In this document: in pieces, positions 1 through 7,034 of the stretch
Numbering within the stretch: position 1 is the stretch's first letter
Layout of the letters: each line of letters starts with the position of its first letter
From: Pontiella desulfatans
Lineage (GTDB): Bacteria > Verrucomicrobiota > Kiritimatiellia > Kiritimatiellales > Pontiellaceae
DNA: 64,000 bases
Assembly (NCBI RefSeq): GCF_900890425.1
Contig: NZ_CAAHFG010000001.1
Span: 1,550,001-1,614,000, forward strand
Direction of reading: 5' to 3'
Position numbers and translations under genes: made by a program
The notes under the pieces: model-generated
The model's database searches: none
The model's input: only the letters and a program-made list of their open reading frames with translations
What the model was told of the DNA's origin: nothing

Positions 1-2
1 GG

Positions 3-581
3 GCGTTCGGACGGGAATACCGCACAACCGGCGGTGATTATTGTTTCACCATGCCGGTTACGCAGGTGCAGGAAATCCTGGAGCACGAGGAGGTGGCGTT
101 GCGCTTCAACAATGTGCGCTACCTGCAACGGTTGAATCCGCTGCACTCAACAGCGCGTCTGCGCAAGGAGCAGATTCCGAGGTTTGGAATCTCGTGGCGC
201 AAGATGGAGACGCTTGATCAGTTCCGCGATGCGTTGCGTACACACGGCTGGAAGATTTCCGGAAGGAAGTCCGAGCTAATCAAACGCACGTCGAAGCTTG
301 CCGCCGAAAGGTATGCGGCGGTGGTGCCCGTGCTCAGCGAATGGTTTTCGGATCAACGCTATGTGCGAGTTCCGAATACACAGCGGTTTCCAACACTGTT
401 TCCTTTGCTGGAGGACGAACCGCTTCAGAACCTGCTGTTGAGCATGTTTTTGATGCGGCACCTGCGGGGCAATACGGTGGTGGACGTAAACCACGAAAAC
501 CAGTCCGTCCAGCCGGAGGACATGGCCGAGGCGCTGCTTGTCGGCAAGACGGAACTGAAGGGTTGTTTCCTAAAGGTGTGA
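3..581 (+). CDS. Hypothetical protein with SAP-like segment (5' end outside window)
   Basis: The first ATG in view is at 51, but the same frame is open back to base 3 and those upstream codons read as ordinary protein, so the gene probably begins left of the window. The segment METLDQFRDALRTHGWKISG, followed by a Lys/Arg-rich stretch, resembles a SAP-type helix-extension-helix DNA-binding motif (around residues 53-85 counted from the ATG). The rest has no motif I recognise. It is the first of a run of small co-directional genes, with the next start 20 bases after its stop. A nucleic-acid-binding accessory role is inference only; the reading frame itself is convincing. Confidence 0.6.
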   Translation, partial: AFGREYRTTGGDYCFTMPVTQVQEILEHEEVALRFNNVRYLQRLNPLHSTARLRKEQIPRFGISWRKMETLDQFRDALRTHGWKISGRKSELIKRTSKLAAERYAAVVPVLSEWFSDQRYVRVPNTQRFPTLFPLLEDEPLQNLLLSMFLMRHLRGNTVVDVNHENQSVQPEDMAEALLVGKTELKGCFLKV

Positions 582-601
582 ACATGGAAAGGAGTGAACC
601 A

Positions 602-844
602 ATGAAAATATGGTTGGCGGCAATATCGCACAAGCACGGAACAACCGTCTATGCGGCGGTGTCGCGCGATCGGTTGATCCATGAACTGTATGGATATGTG
701 CAGTCGTGGTGGAAGCAGGAACTGCCGGATGATCCGTTCCCGGATGGCATGCCGGAGGAAGAGGCGGTTGATCTCTACTTCGAGAAAATCGACTACGAAT
801 ACCTGGAGTTCATCGACGAAACCGAGCTGGCAGGCAGCGAATGA
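602..844 (+). CDS. Small hypothetical protein, 80 aa
   Basis: I chose the ATG at 602 because a GGAG lies 7 bases before it; an in-frame ATG at 584 sits on the far side of that site. The product is small and acidic at its C-terminus (DLYFEKIDYEYLEFIDETEL). Acidic proteins of this size, encoded next to ArdC-type genes, are typical accessory proteins of plasmids and integrative elements, but I recognise no family. A strong hairpin with a T-run follows within 30 bases. Confidence 0.6.
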   Translation: MKIWLAAISHKHGTTVYAAVSRDRLIHELYGYVQSWWKQELPDDPFPDGMPEEEAVDLYFEKIDYEYLEFIDETELAGSE

Positions 845-871
845 TAGAAAACGAATACAACCATAATCCTG

Positions 872-906
872 AAAAGCGCGAACGGCCATGGCTGTCGCGC
901 TTTTTT
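872..906 (+). terminator. Intrinsic terminator-like hairpin
   Basis: A perfect 10-bp inverted repeat (AAAAGCGCGA / TCGCGCTTTT) with a 13-base loop runs into six T. It sits between the 80-aa gene and the start codon that the IS later disrupted. It belongs to a recurrent series of hairpin-plus-leader junctions in this gene run. Confidence 0.75.
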
Positions 907-940
907 CATAAACGGAAAGGAAGAAAACATGAAGAAGGAA

Positions 941-2397
941 CACATTCATCCCATAGGTGGTGCTGACGGAGAGTAAAACCCCGTTTTTGTTAAGGTTTCT
1001 GATGTCCGATTCATTTAGTCAATTCCGATTTTTTGTTGAAGGTTAACCATGGTTCCGCGCTTTGTGCATATGGCTGTCCCACAGCTCTTAGACAAACCCC
1101 GGCAGATACGCCTGTTCCGGCGCACCCCGTATGCGGCCGGGCGGTTTGGCTGTCCCATAGGAATCCAGCAAGGCGGGCAGGTTCCACCGGCGCCAAAGCA
1201 CCGCGCGCACAACAGTGAACTGCCGCTTGAAGCTGTGCTCCCATCCGTGCATGAACGCGAGGCAGCGCATCAGCAGGTGGACCAGCAGCCCCATCCAGAT
1301 CTGCCAGCGCACGGCGTTGGCGCTGTAGCCCAGGAAGTCGGAGAGTTGGAGCGTCTGCTTGATCTCCTTGAAGAACACCTCGATGTCCCAGCGGCAACGG
1401 TAGAGTTCGGCGACCGTCCACGCGCTCCACTCCAGGTGATTGGTGATGAAGGCGATTTCGACATCCTTGCCGTTAATCTCGACCAGCGCCACGACCCGGC
1501 GCAACTCGCACGGATAGGCTTTCTTCGATGCTTCGACCACCATCTCGATGACCTCGTCGCGCAGGATGCGCTTGTGCCCGGTGGTTTCGAGGGTGCGCAC
1601 CACCTTGTACTGCATGTTGTCCTTCGCCCGGCCAACCCACCAGACACCGCGCACCGTCAGCTCGAAAAGATGCTTGAACTTGTTGTAGGCCTTGTCGAAC
1701 ACGGCGATTTCACCGGGTTTGAGCTCGGCGCACAGGCTTTGGGTCATCGTGCTGTCATGGTGCTTCGCCGTGTCGATGATGGCGCACCGGGGCAGGAAGC
1801 TTTGCAGGTCGAGGCGCAGGTGGCACTTGGCCGCAGCCTTGCGGCGGCGATGCTTCGCCCAGTCCATGCAGTTGGCGACGAGCTGGATCGTGGTCGAGTC
1901 CAGCGCATGGATCGTCTTGCTGAAGCGCCGGAGGTATCCGCGCCGAACCTTGCCCTTCGCGAAGCCCGGGACTGTATCCATCAGATGCTTCATCATGCAC
2001 CAGTAGAGCTCTTCGGCCATGTCCGCGTTGCGGATCTTGTTCGCGTGGCTCAGGTTGTTACGCGACGGAGGAACCGCGCCGCGGATGGTAGAGAGCGCCG
2101 CCGCGTTCATCTGGAGCGCGTCGCACACATCGTTGAGTCCGAGTGCATGGGAGAAGTGGGCGTACAGCAAAGAAACCACATGGCTCCACGGCGTGTACGT
2201 CCGGCTTTGAATGTCCACGCCATGCTTCTGCGCAAGGCTCGACACCATGTGTCCGGGAATCAGATTGCACAATTGTTTCAAGGTTGTATACCTATGTCCG
2301 GCTGGCTTGTGTTTATGTTGTTTTTTCATACCCTCCGAGTGGAGGATTTCAACGGCACATGCCAGCCTTTTTTTTCAATATCTATGGGATGACAATG
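941..2397 (-). mobile_element. IS4-family insertion sequence, copy 1 (1457 bp)
   Basis: The boundaries come from comparing this copy with the second copy at 21858-23314. The two share every base out to the ends CATTGT...AATGTG (read in transposase sense), with imperfect terminal inverted repeats whose core is CATCCCATAG. A perfect 9-bp target duplication, AAGAAGGAA, lies at 932-940 and 2398-2406. The element holds one transposase gene on the minus strand. Its right end supplies ACAATG, which rebuilds the ATG of the disrupted downstream gene. Confidence 0.93.
1088..2329 (-). CDS. IS4-family DDE transposase (copy 1), 413 aa
   Basis: The protein catalyses cut-and-paste movement of the surrounding element. 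The N-terminal part (about residues 10-110) resembles the DUF4372 region found in one group of IS4 transposases. The RNase-H-like catalytic core shows the first Asp in HALDSTTIQ, the second in AVFDKAYNKF, and the YREK box of the IS4 family as YRCRWDIEVFFKEIK. The full length looks intact. It differs from copy 2 at one residue I can see, Gly11 here against Arg11 there. The long open frame on the opposite strand is only a codon-bias shadow. Confidence 0.92.
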   Translation of the reverse strand: MKKQHKHKPAGHRYTTLKQLCNLIPGHMVSSLAQKHGVDIQSRTYTPWSHVVSLLYAHFSHALGLNDVCDALQMNAAALSTIRGAVPPSRNNLSHANKIRNADMAEELYWCMMKHLMDTVPGFAKGKVRRGYLRRFSKTIHALDSTTIQLVANCMDWAKHRRRKAAAKCHLRLDLQSFLPRCAIIDTAKHHDSTMTQSLCAELKPGEIAVFDKAYNKFKHLFELTVRGVWWVGRAKDNMQYKVVRTLETTGHKRILRDEVIEMVVEASKKAYPCELRRVVALVEINGKDVEIAFITNHLEWSAWTVAELYRCRWDIEVFFKEIKQTLQLSDFLGYSANAVRWQIWMGLLVHLLMRCLAFMHGWEHSFKRQFTVVRAVLWRRWNLPALLDSYGTAKPPGRIRGAPEQAYLPGFV

Positions 2398-2700
2398 AAG
2401 AAGGAATATGAAGCAACCTTCCAAGAAAACCGCTCCACCTATGGTGTGGAGCTGGACATCTCTGTTCCCGGAAACACCCATCCCGTGCTGGTTGCGCAGG
2501 ACGTGTTTGGCGAGGCCGAGGAGCAGATGCAACTGCTGGTCTATCCTGCCGGGGTCGATCAGGAGACCGAGTCGGCGGTAAGTATCCGGTTCAACGATGA
2601 TGGCAGCATTGCCGAGGTGGTGGTGCCAGACGAAATGTCGGTACGGCATTGGGACGATTCGGAGGAATCGGACTGGTTGAAACGGAGGGACGGCCAATGA
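2395..2700 (+). CDS. Small hypothetical protein, start codon rebuilt by IS insertion (101 aa)
   Basis: Before the IS arrived, this gene would have started at an ATG equivalent to position 930, behind the ribosome site AAAGGAAG. The insertion split it after the first codons. The target duplication plus the IS end ACAATG now give an intact ATG-AAG-AAG-GAA frame from 2395, but the original leader lies 1.4 kb upstream. The product is acidic with no recognised domain. The stop overlaps the next start (ATGA at 2697), so it was co-translated with that gene. It can be expressed now only from a promoter or ribosome site inside the IS end. Confidence 0.7.
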   Translation: MKKEYEATFQENRSTYGVELDISVPGNTHPVLVAQDVFGEAEEQMQLLVYPAGVDQETESAVSIRFNDDGSIAEVVVPDEMSVRHWDDSEESDWLKRRDGQ

Positions 2701-2945
2701 AGATCACGGTAGGAAAGACGCTCTACGTGAACGTTGAAAGCGTGGCCATTGTGGATGCGTTCGAGGCCAAGGCTCCCTATTGCCAACTGACGGGCGAACG
2801 GCAGGTGGTGATCGATGCCGAGTGTTTCGAGGTCGGCTTGAAGGAAGGGCAGTTCAACGAGCCGGCGGAGCTTTGCCGTATCGCCGGGGCGGTTGCCCTG
2901 AAGATCGGCGAGGAACAGCCGGACGACATCAACATCTACTGTTGA
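2697..2945 (+). CDS. Small hypothetical protein, 82 aa
   Basis: It starts at the ATG overlapping the previous stop (ATGA), behind an ACGGAGGGAC ribosome site. The protein is acidic with three Cys and no recognisable domain. The tight coupling says it works with the 101-aa protein upstream. Two hairpins follow its stop. Confidence 0.65.
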   Translation: MKITVGKTLYVNVESVAIVDAFEAKAPYCQLTGERQVVIDAECFEVGLKEGQFNEPAELCRIAGAVALKIGEEQPDDINIYC

Positions 2946-2971
2946 TTGTTAAATAGGGAAATGAACCACGC

Positions 2972-2998
2972 AGGCCGGGGAGTGCCCGGTCTGTTTTT
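2972..2998 (+). terminator. Hairpin with T-run downstream of the 82-aa gene
   Basis: AGGCCGGG pairs with CCCGGTCT across a 5-base loop and is followed by a T5 tract. It is a good intrinsic terminator. Confidence 0.7.
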
Positions 2999-3038
2999 AT
3001 AGACAGTAAAACAGCCGTGCAGCGGCTGGAAATAAACG

Positions 3039-3065
3039 AGGCGTCCCATGGCGGGGCGCCTTTTT
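3039..3065 (+). terminator. Second hairpin with T-run, just before a GGAGGTAAAAC leader
   Basis: GGCGTCCC pairs with GGGGCGCC (one G-T pair) across a 5-base loop and is followed by T5. Six bases later comes TATGGAGGTAAAACC and the ATG at 3084. The arrangement recurs before the ArdC-like gene, and could act as an attenuator rather than only as a terminator. Confidence 0.65.
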
Positions 3066-3083
3066 AACTATGGAGGTAAAACC

Positions 3084-3371
3084 ATGATCATGGAAAAGAA
3101 AGCAAGATTCAAAGCCGGGCAGGTCTGTGCGACTCCCGGTGCGGTTGAAGCAATGAACAATGCCGGTCAATCTCCGGTGGAGTTTGTCGGCAGGCACGTG
3201 ACGGGCGACTGGGGCGACGTCTGCGAAGACGATCGCAAGGTCAACGAGGAGTCGCTGGAGCACGGGCTCCGGCTGCTCAGTTCATACCGAACCAGTGAGG
3301 GCGTGAAGCTTTGGGTAATCACCGAATCGGATCGCAGCCTGACCACCATCCTGCTGCCGGAGGAATACTGA
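3084..3371 (+). CDS. Plasmid/ICE-associated conserved small protein, 95 aa
   Basis: The start follows GGAGGTAAAACC. The sequence GQVCATPGAVEAMNNAGQSP, then HVTGDWGD and, at the end, WVITESDRSLTTILLPEEY, is the signature of a small conserved family that I know from many plasmids and integrative elements, usually annotated only as a plasmid-related protein. Its function is unknown. The stop overlaps the next start (TGATG), so translation of the two is coupled. Confidence 0.75.
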   Translation: MIMEKKARFKAGQVCATPGAVEAMNNAGQSPVEFVGRHVTGDWGDVCEDDRKVNEESLEHGLRLLSSYRTSEGVKLWVITESDRSLTTILLPEEY

Positions 3372-3565
3372 TGGCCGCGGAATATTGCGAATGGTGCCCG
3401 GATTGCGGGGCGGAGACCGACTATAACGAACAACAGCCGTTCAAGTGTTCAGGGTGTGGCCGCATCCTGTTTCCTTGCGATGCCTGCCTGCAGGAACACG
3501 GCGTTGATGGCGCGACCTGCCAAGCATGTCCATGGGAACCGAAAGAATCCGGAGGTGGACAATGA
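3371..3565 (+). CDS. Small zinc-ribbon protein, 64 aa
   Basis: Four Cys pairs are visible (CEWCPDC, CSGC, CDAC, CQAC), which suggests one or two zinc ribbons. The ATG overlaps the previous stop, and the 3' end overlaps the next gene by four bases. The role is unknown; small zinc ribbons of this kind commonly accompany ArdC-type genes on mobile elements. Confidence 0.65.
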   Translation: MAAEYCEWCPDCGAETDYNEQQPFKCSGCGRILFPCDACLQEHGVDGATCQACPWEPKESGGGQ

Positions 3566-3909
3566 GCCGGTACTATGAAGCAAGCGTCGAAATCGAAGAG
3601 CCCGACAACTCAAAGCTGGAGCAGATAAAGAAGGCCTGCTGCGAGGAGTGGGAATTCGATATCGAGGCGTTTCAGGACTTTGAGCGCGGTAGCGGTGCGA
3701 AGGGCATCGAAGCAGTTGCCCAGAGCCGGTTGTGCGGCGGTGAAACCGAGGACGAGTTTGCGGCGAGGATGGCCGAGGCCATCTGGACGGCAAACGGCGG
3801 CTATTGCCGTGTGGTGGTCAACACCCTCTATCTGGAGGAACTGCCGTATACGGCCTATCCGATGGAGGAAGAGGAATACGAAGAGATAATGGGCAAGGCG
3901 GAGTCATAG
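3562..3909 (+). CDS. Hypothetical acidic protein, 115 aa
   Basis: The start is the ATG at 3562 behind CCGGAGGTGGACA. The N-terminus MSRYYEASVEIEEPD and the very acidic tail (YPMEEEEYEEIMGKAES) give no family I can name with confidence. It belongs to the same translationally coupled block as the two preceding genes. DNA mimicry is possible for such acidic proteins but is not shown. Confidence 0.6.
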   Translation: MSRYYEASVEIEEPDNSKLEQIKKACCEEWEFDIEAFQDFERGSGAKGIEAVAQSRLCGGETEDEFAARMAEAIWTANGGYCRVVVNTLYLEELPYTAYPMEEEEYEEIMGKAES

Positions 3910-3935
3910 GGCTTCACCTTTATTAATCATGAACC

Positions 3936-3961
3936 GGCCGTCCGATGGGGCGGCCTTTTTT
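3936..3961 (+). terminator. Hairpin with T-run before the ArdC-like gene
   Basis: GGCCGTCC pairs with GGGGCGGCC across a 3-base loop, followed by T6 and then ATTGGAGGTAAAACG and the ATG at 3977. It repeats the layout seen at 3039-3083. Confidence 0.7.
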
Positions 3962-3976
3962 ATTGGAGGTAAAACG

Positions 3977-4861
3977 ATGAAAAACGGACGAAACAAGATC
4001 AACGAAATGATCACGCAGAAAATGATCGAACGGATCAATGCAACGGGAACGTTGCCCTGGCGCAAGCCATGGGTATCACGGGACACGCGACCGCAAAACC
4101 TGGTCAGCCGAAAACCGTACCGGGGTGTCAACGCGTTCATGCTGCACATGATGGGCTATGCACAGCCCTATTTCCTGACCATCAAGCAGGCGAACCAGCT
4201 CGGTGGAAAAATCCGCAAGGGCGAAAAGTCTATGCCGGTGGTGTTCTGGAAATTCGTGGAGCCGGATAAGGCGAGCGAAGATCCCGACAAGCAAAAGGGA
4301 TATGCCATGTTGCGCTACTACCACGTGTTCAACGTGGCGCAGTGCGAGGGAATTCCTGAACGGAAGATTCCAAAGCTGGTGCTGCCGGATCGGGAGGTTT
4401 GTCCCATTGAGGAAGCGGAACGGCTGATCGCCGATATGCCGAACAAACCGGTGATTGAATACAACCGCAGCTATGCGGCCTACAATCCGCTGACGGATAC
4501 CGTTCGCGTGCCGCCGCAGGAAATGTTCATGAGCGATGCTTCATTTTTCAGCACCTGCTTTCATGAACTGACGCACAGTGTTGGCCATCGGTCACGCCTT
4601 GCGCGGAAAGCGGTGATGGATCCGGTTAAATTCGGGTCGCACGAATATTCCCGGGAGGAACTCGTGGCCGAAATGGGCGCGGCGTTCCTTTGCGGGCATT
4701 GCGGTATCCTGCCCGAGGTCGAGGACAACTCCGCGGCTTATCTCAATAGCTGGCTGGAGCGGCTCAAGGCCGATCCGTCCATGCTGGTATCCGCCGGGCA
4801 GCAGGCGCAGAAAGCCTACGACTATATCGTGGCCGAAAAACATGAGCCGGTAGCGGCCTAA
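3977..4861 (+). CDS. ArdC-like antirestriction protein with zincin-like domain, 294 aa
   Basis: ArdC-type proteins bind single-stranded DNA and protect incoming conjugative DNA from restriction; many are fused to a zincin metallopeptidase-like domain. The N-terminal part shows the family pattern (TGTLPWRKPW, then PYRGVNAFML, then KGEKSMPVVFWKF). The C-terminal part has the zinc-ligand motif FHELTHSVGH near residue 195 and a following conserved EELVAEMGAAFL. The length is normal for the short form. Its place among plasmid-type genes supports a role in element establishment. The start follows GGAGGTAAAACG. Confidence 0.88.
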   Translation: MKNGRNKINEMITQKMIERINATGTLPWRKPWVSRDTRPQNLVSRKPYRGVNAFMLHMMGYAQPYFLTIKQANQLGGKIRKGEKSMPVVFWKFVEPDKASEDPDKQKGYAMLRYYHVFNVAQCEGIPERKIPKLVLPDREVCPIEEAERLIADMPNKPVIEYNRSYAAYNPLTDTVRVPPQEMFMSDASFFSTCFHELTHSVGHRSRLARKAVMDPVKFGSHEYSREELVAEMGAAFLCGHCGILPEVEDNSAAYLNSWLERLKADPSMLVSAGQQAQKAYDYIVAEKHEPVAA

Positions 4862-4869
4862 ACCGAAAT

Positions 4870-4899
4870 GGGGCAGCCCTCATCCCTGGGGGATGCCCC
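4870..4899 (+). other. Hairpin between the ArdC-like gene and its neighbour
   Basis: GGGGCA and CATCCC pair with the GGGGATGCCCC arm, without a T-run. A TTGGAGGTAATAACC leader follows. It is a weaker member of the hairpin-leader series and looks more like a regulatory stem than a terminator. Confidence 0.45.
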
Positions 4900-4923
4900 T
4901 CAAACTAATTGGAGGTAATAACC

Positions 4924-5580
4924 ATGAATCGTTTTTATGAAAAAGTAGATATGAGAAGCCGCGAGACGATGATCCAGTATCTGGAGAATCATTTCCGATA
5001 CAACACCATGAACAGCTGGAACCGGAGTACGTCGTACGCCAACTGCGTGAAAGTCCATCGGCTGGATTTTCCGGAGGAAATCATGCAAAAGGCATTCGAC
5101 ATGCTCGACTGCTCCGAAATCTATGATGTATTCGGCCGGCTCCTGCGGGACTGGGCGGATGCACAAAGCTGGGAGTGGCAGGTTGGATTCAACGGACGGA
5201 GCGGGGGATACCTTGTGCTCTATCACGGGGGACTCGACTGGAAAAATGCCCGGACAGCGAAATGCAACCACTGCGGAAAGCTGACCTGGCATAAGCAGGA
5301 TACGCCCTGCACATCGGAATGGTGTGGCGGAGTACTCCAGGTATTGGAAAAGCCGGTGCCGCAGGTGTTCAGCCAGCCGGGCAAATCGGTTGATCAGGAT
5401 GAGGACTTCAACGAATGGGATATGGAAACATTAAGGGAGCGGGTGAAACTGGTTCAGGAATTTGACCGGTTGTGTGATCAGGTGGTTTCAGAATATGTGT
5501 ATTTCCTCAGACATTACGATGTAGTGGACAAGGATATCCTAGTGCCAAAATCTATCAGAACCCTTGAACCCGTTTCCTGA
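4924..5580 (+). CDS. Hypothetical protein with Cys cluster, 218 aa
   Basis: The start follows TTGGAGGTAATAACC. The middle of the protein has CNHCGKLTWHKQDTPCTSEWCGG, a probable four-Cys zinc site, and the preceding half is rich in aromatic residues (DWADAQSWEWQVGFNGRSGGYLVLY). I recognise the general look of an ICE/plasmid accessory protein but cannot name the family. It closes the ArdC block; an 86-base gap separates it from the caspase genes. Confidence 0.65.
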   Translation: MNRFYEKVDMRSRETMIQYLENHFRYNTMNSWNRSTSYANCVKVHRLDFPEEIMQKAFDMLDCSEIYDVFGRLLRDWADAQSWEWQVGFNGRSGGYLVLYHGGLDWKNARTAKCNHCGKLTWHKQDTPCTSEWCGGVLQVLEKPVPQVFSQPGKSVDQDEDFNEWDMETLRERVKLVQEFDRLCDQVVSEYVYFLRHYDVVDKDILVPKSIRTLEPVS

Positions 5581-5666
5581 TTTTTCTATTCTTCTGTCCG
5601 AAGCTACATGTTTCGGGTTTTTTCTTTTGCAAGATAGCGACAGTTCTAACATTAAAGAGATACGTA

Positions 5667-7022
5667 ATGGCGAAGTATGCGCTGGTGTGCGGGATGAATA
5701 ATTATTGCAAGGGCAGTTTCCGGCCTTTGAGGTTTGGGCTCAACGACGCTGTGAGGATGAAAGGTGTGTTGGAGCTATGTGGGTATGCTGCACAGTTGGT
5801 TCCCGGGGAAAAATTGACATATTCAAAACTTGTCCATGAGTTGGTTGCCATGACCTCAAAAGCCTGTTCGGGGGATACATTATTGTTCTACTTTTCCGGG
5901 CATGGATGTTCCCATGGGAAGGAACAATATGTTCTTCCGTATGATTCCGGTTTTGCTTCAAAAGAAATCACAAACGGTTTGCCTGTGAGTAAACTTGCAG
6001 AGCTTACTGATAAGCCCGGTGTTGAGCGGTTGTTTATTATCGATGCATGCAGGGATTTATTTAGCTCCAAAAGAGGTAGTGGGGATGTTGCTGGAAACTT
6101 GAGCCGCAAAGGCATCACCGATGATTTGGAAAAGCAAGCTGGTCAAGCACCCTTCCGGGTTTTGGTTTCATGTTCCGATTCCGAATGCTCTTATGAGTCG
6201 TCTGAATTGCAAGGAGGGGTTTTTACATCCTTGTTGGTGGAACACATTATTGATTTTGTGGATTCTGGAAAAAAAGTGACCCTGTTCAATTGCATAGATG
6301 GGGTTTCAGATCGGATTGAGACATTACATGACCGTATTAGAGAGGGTATTCCCGTCCAGTCTCCGTGGGTGGAGGGGGCAAATCTTGAGATTGCCGCCGG
6401 CAATAAAAATGGGCACGTCCGATCAAGTTTTCTTTTTGCACACAGGAATGTTGGCGAAGAATTCATTCCGTGCCAAATCTGTGGGGAATTCACCCATTTT
6501 CTTGATATGATTATGTGTCAGGGGTGTCTGGAAGAATTTTGCCCTAATGATTTCGGTAGTCATGAATTCTTTTGCCGGGAATGCGCACATGGAATTCAAT
6601 CTTCAGGGTACGATAGAAAATACTATGTTCATTATTTCAAGCAATTAAGGGAAGCGCTTAATTTTTTGCATGAATCCCACCGCTTAGCCTGCAGGGGTGA
6701 AGCCGATGCCGAGTTCCAAAGTGAGCAGGACAAAAGCGATTACATAGATGTGTTTTATGATAACCTCATCCAATATATTCTCCGAAAGTATAAGATCAAA
6801 GGTGAGTTTGACGTCATTGTACATGGGGTGTTGTTGAGCAGCCATTTTGGTGTGGATAAGAATGAGTTGAGGCGGGTTTTCAAAAATAGAAGGGTGTTCA
6901 CTGAACAAGATGCTGCCGCGCTTTTTTCAAAATGCGAATTGAGCCTTAGAAGAAAGTTGGTCGGCCGGGATTCTGTTTCTACAGATTTACTCCAGAGTAA
7001 TGCCCGTTTGGGATTTGTGTAG
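5667..7022 (+). CDS. Caspase-like (peptidase C14) protein with Cys-rich middle region, 451 aa
   Basis: The N-terminal 230 residues are a caspase/metacaspase fold. The catalytic His lies in LLFYFSGHG (about residue 79) and the catalytic Cys in RLFIIDACRD (about residue 128). After it comes a cysteine-rich segment, CQICGEFTHFLDMIMCQGC and then FCPND...FFCREC, like a zinc treble-clef or FYVE-type module, and then an alpha-helical tail. Bacterial caspases of this type act as proteases in stress or phage-abortive systems. It is followed 12 bases later by a second caspase gene of similar N-terminus, so the pair is probably an operon. The substrate and trigger cannot be read from the sequence. Confidence 0.85.
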   Translation: MAKYALVCGMNNYCKGSFRPLRFGLNDAVRMKGVLELCGYAAQLVPGEKLTYSKLVHELVAMTSKACSGDTLLFYFSGHGCSHGKEQYVLPYDSGFASKEITNGLPVSKLAELTDKPGVERLFIIDACRDLFSSKRGSGDVAGNLSRKGITDDLEKQAGQAPFRVLVSCSDSECSYESSELQGGVFTSLLVEHIIDFVDSGKKVTLFNCIDGVSDRIETLHDRIREGIPVQSPWVEGANLEIAAGNKNGHVRSSFLFAHRNVGEEFIPCQICGEFTHFLDMIMCQGCLEEFCPNDFGSHEFFCRECAHGIQSSGYDRKYYVHYFKQLREALNFLHESHRLACRGEADAEFQSEQDKSDYIDVFYDNLIQYILRKYKIKGEFDVIVHGVLLSSHFGVDKNELRRVFKNRRVFTEQDAAALFSKCELSLRRKLVGRDSVSTDLLQSNARLGFV

Positions 7023-7034
7023 ACTGAAGGTGGA

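Noticed and set aside
1049-2392. 447-codon frame antisense to the transposase, also present in copy 2 (21863-23206)
   Set aside because: It lies fully opposite a clear DDE transposase, has no protein motif, and is identical in both IS copies only because the IS is. It is a codon-bias shadow.
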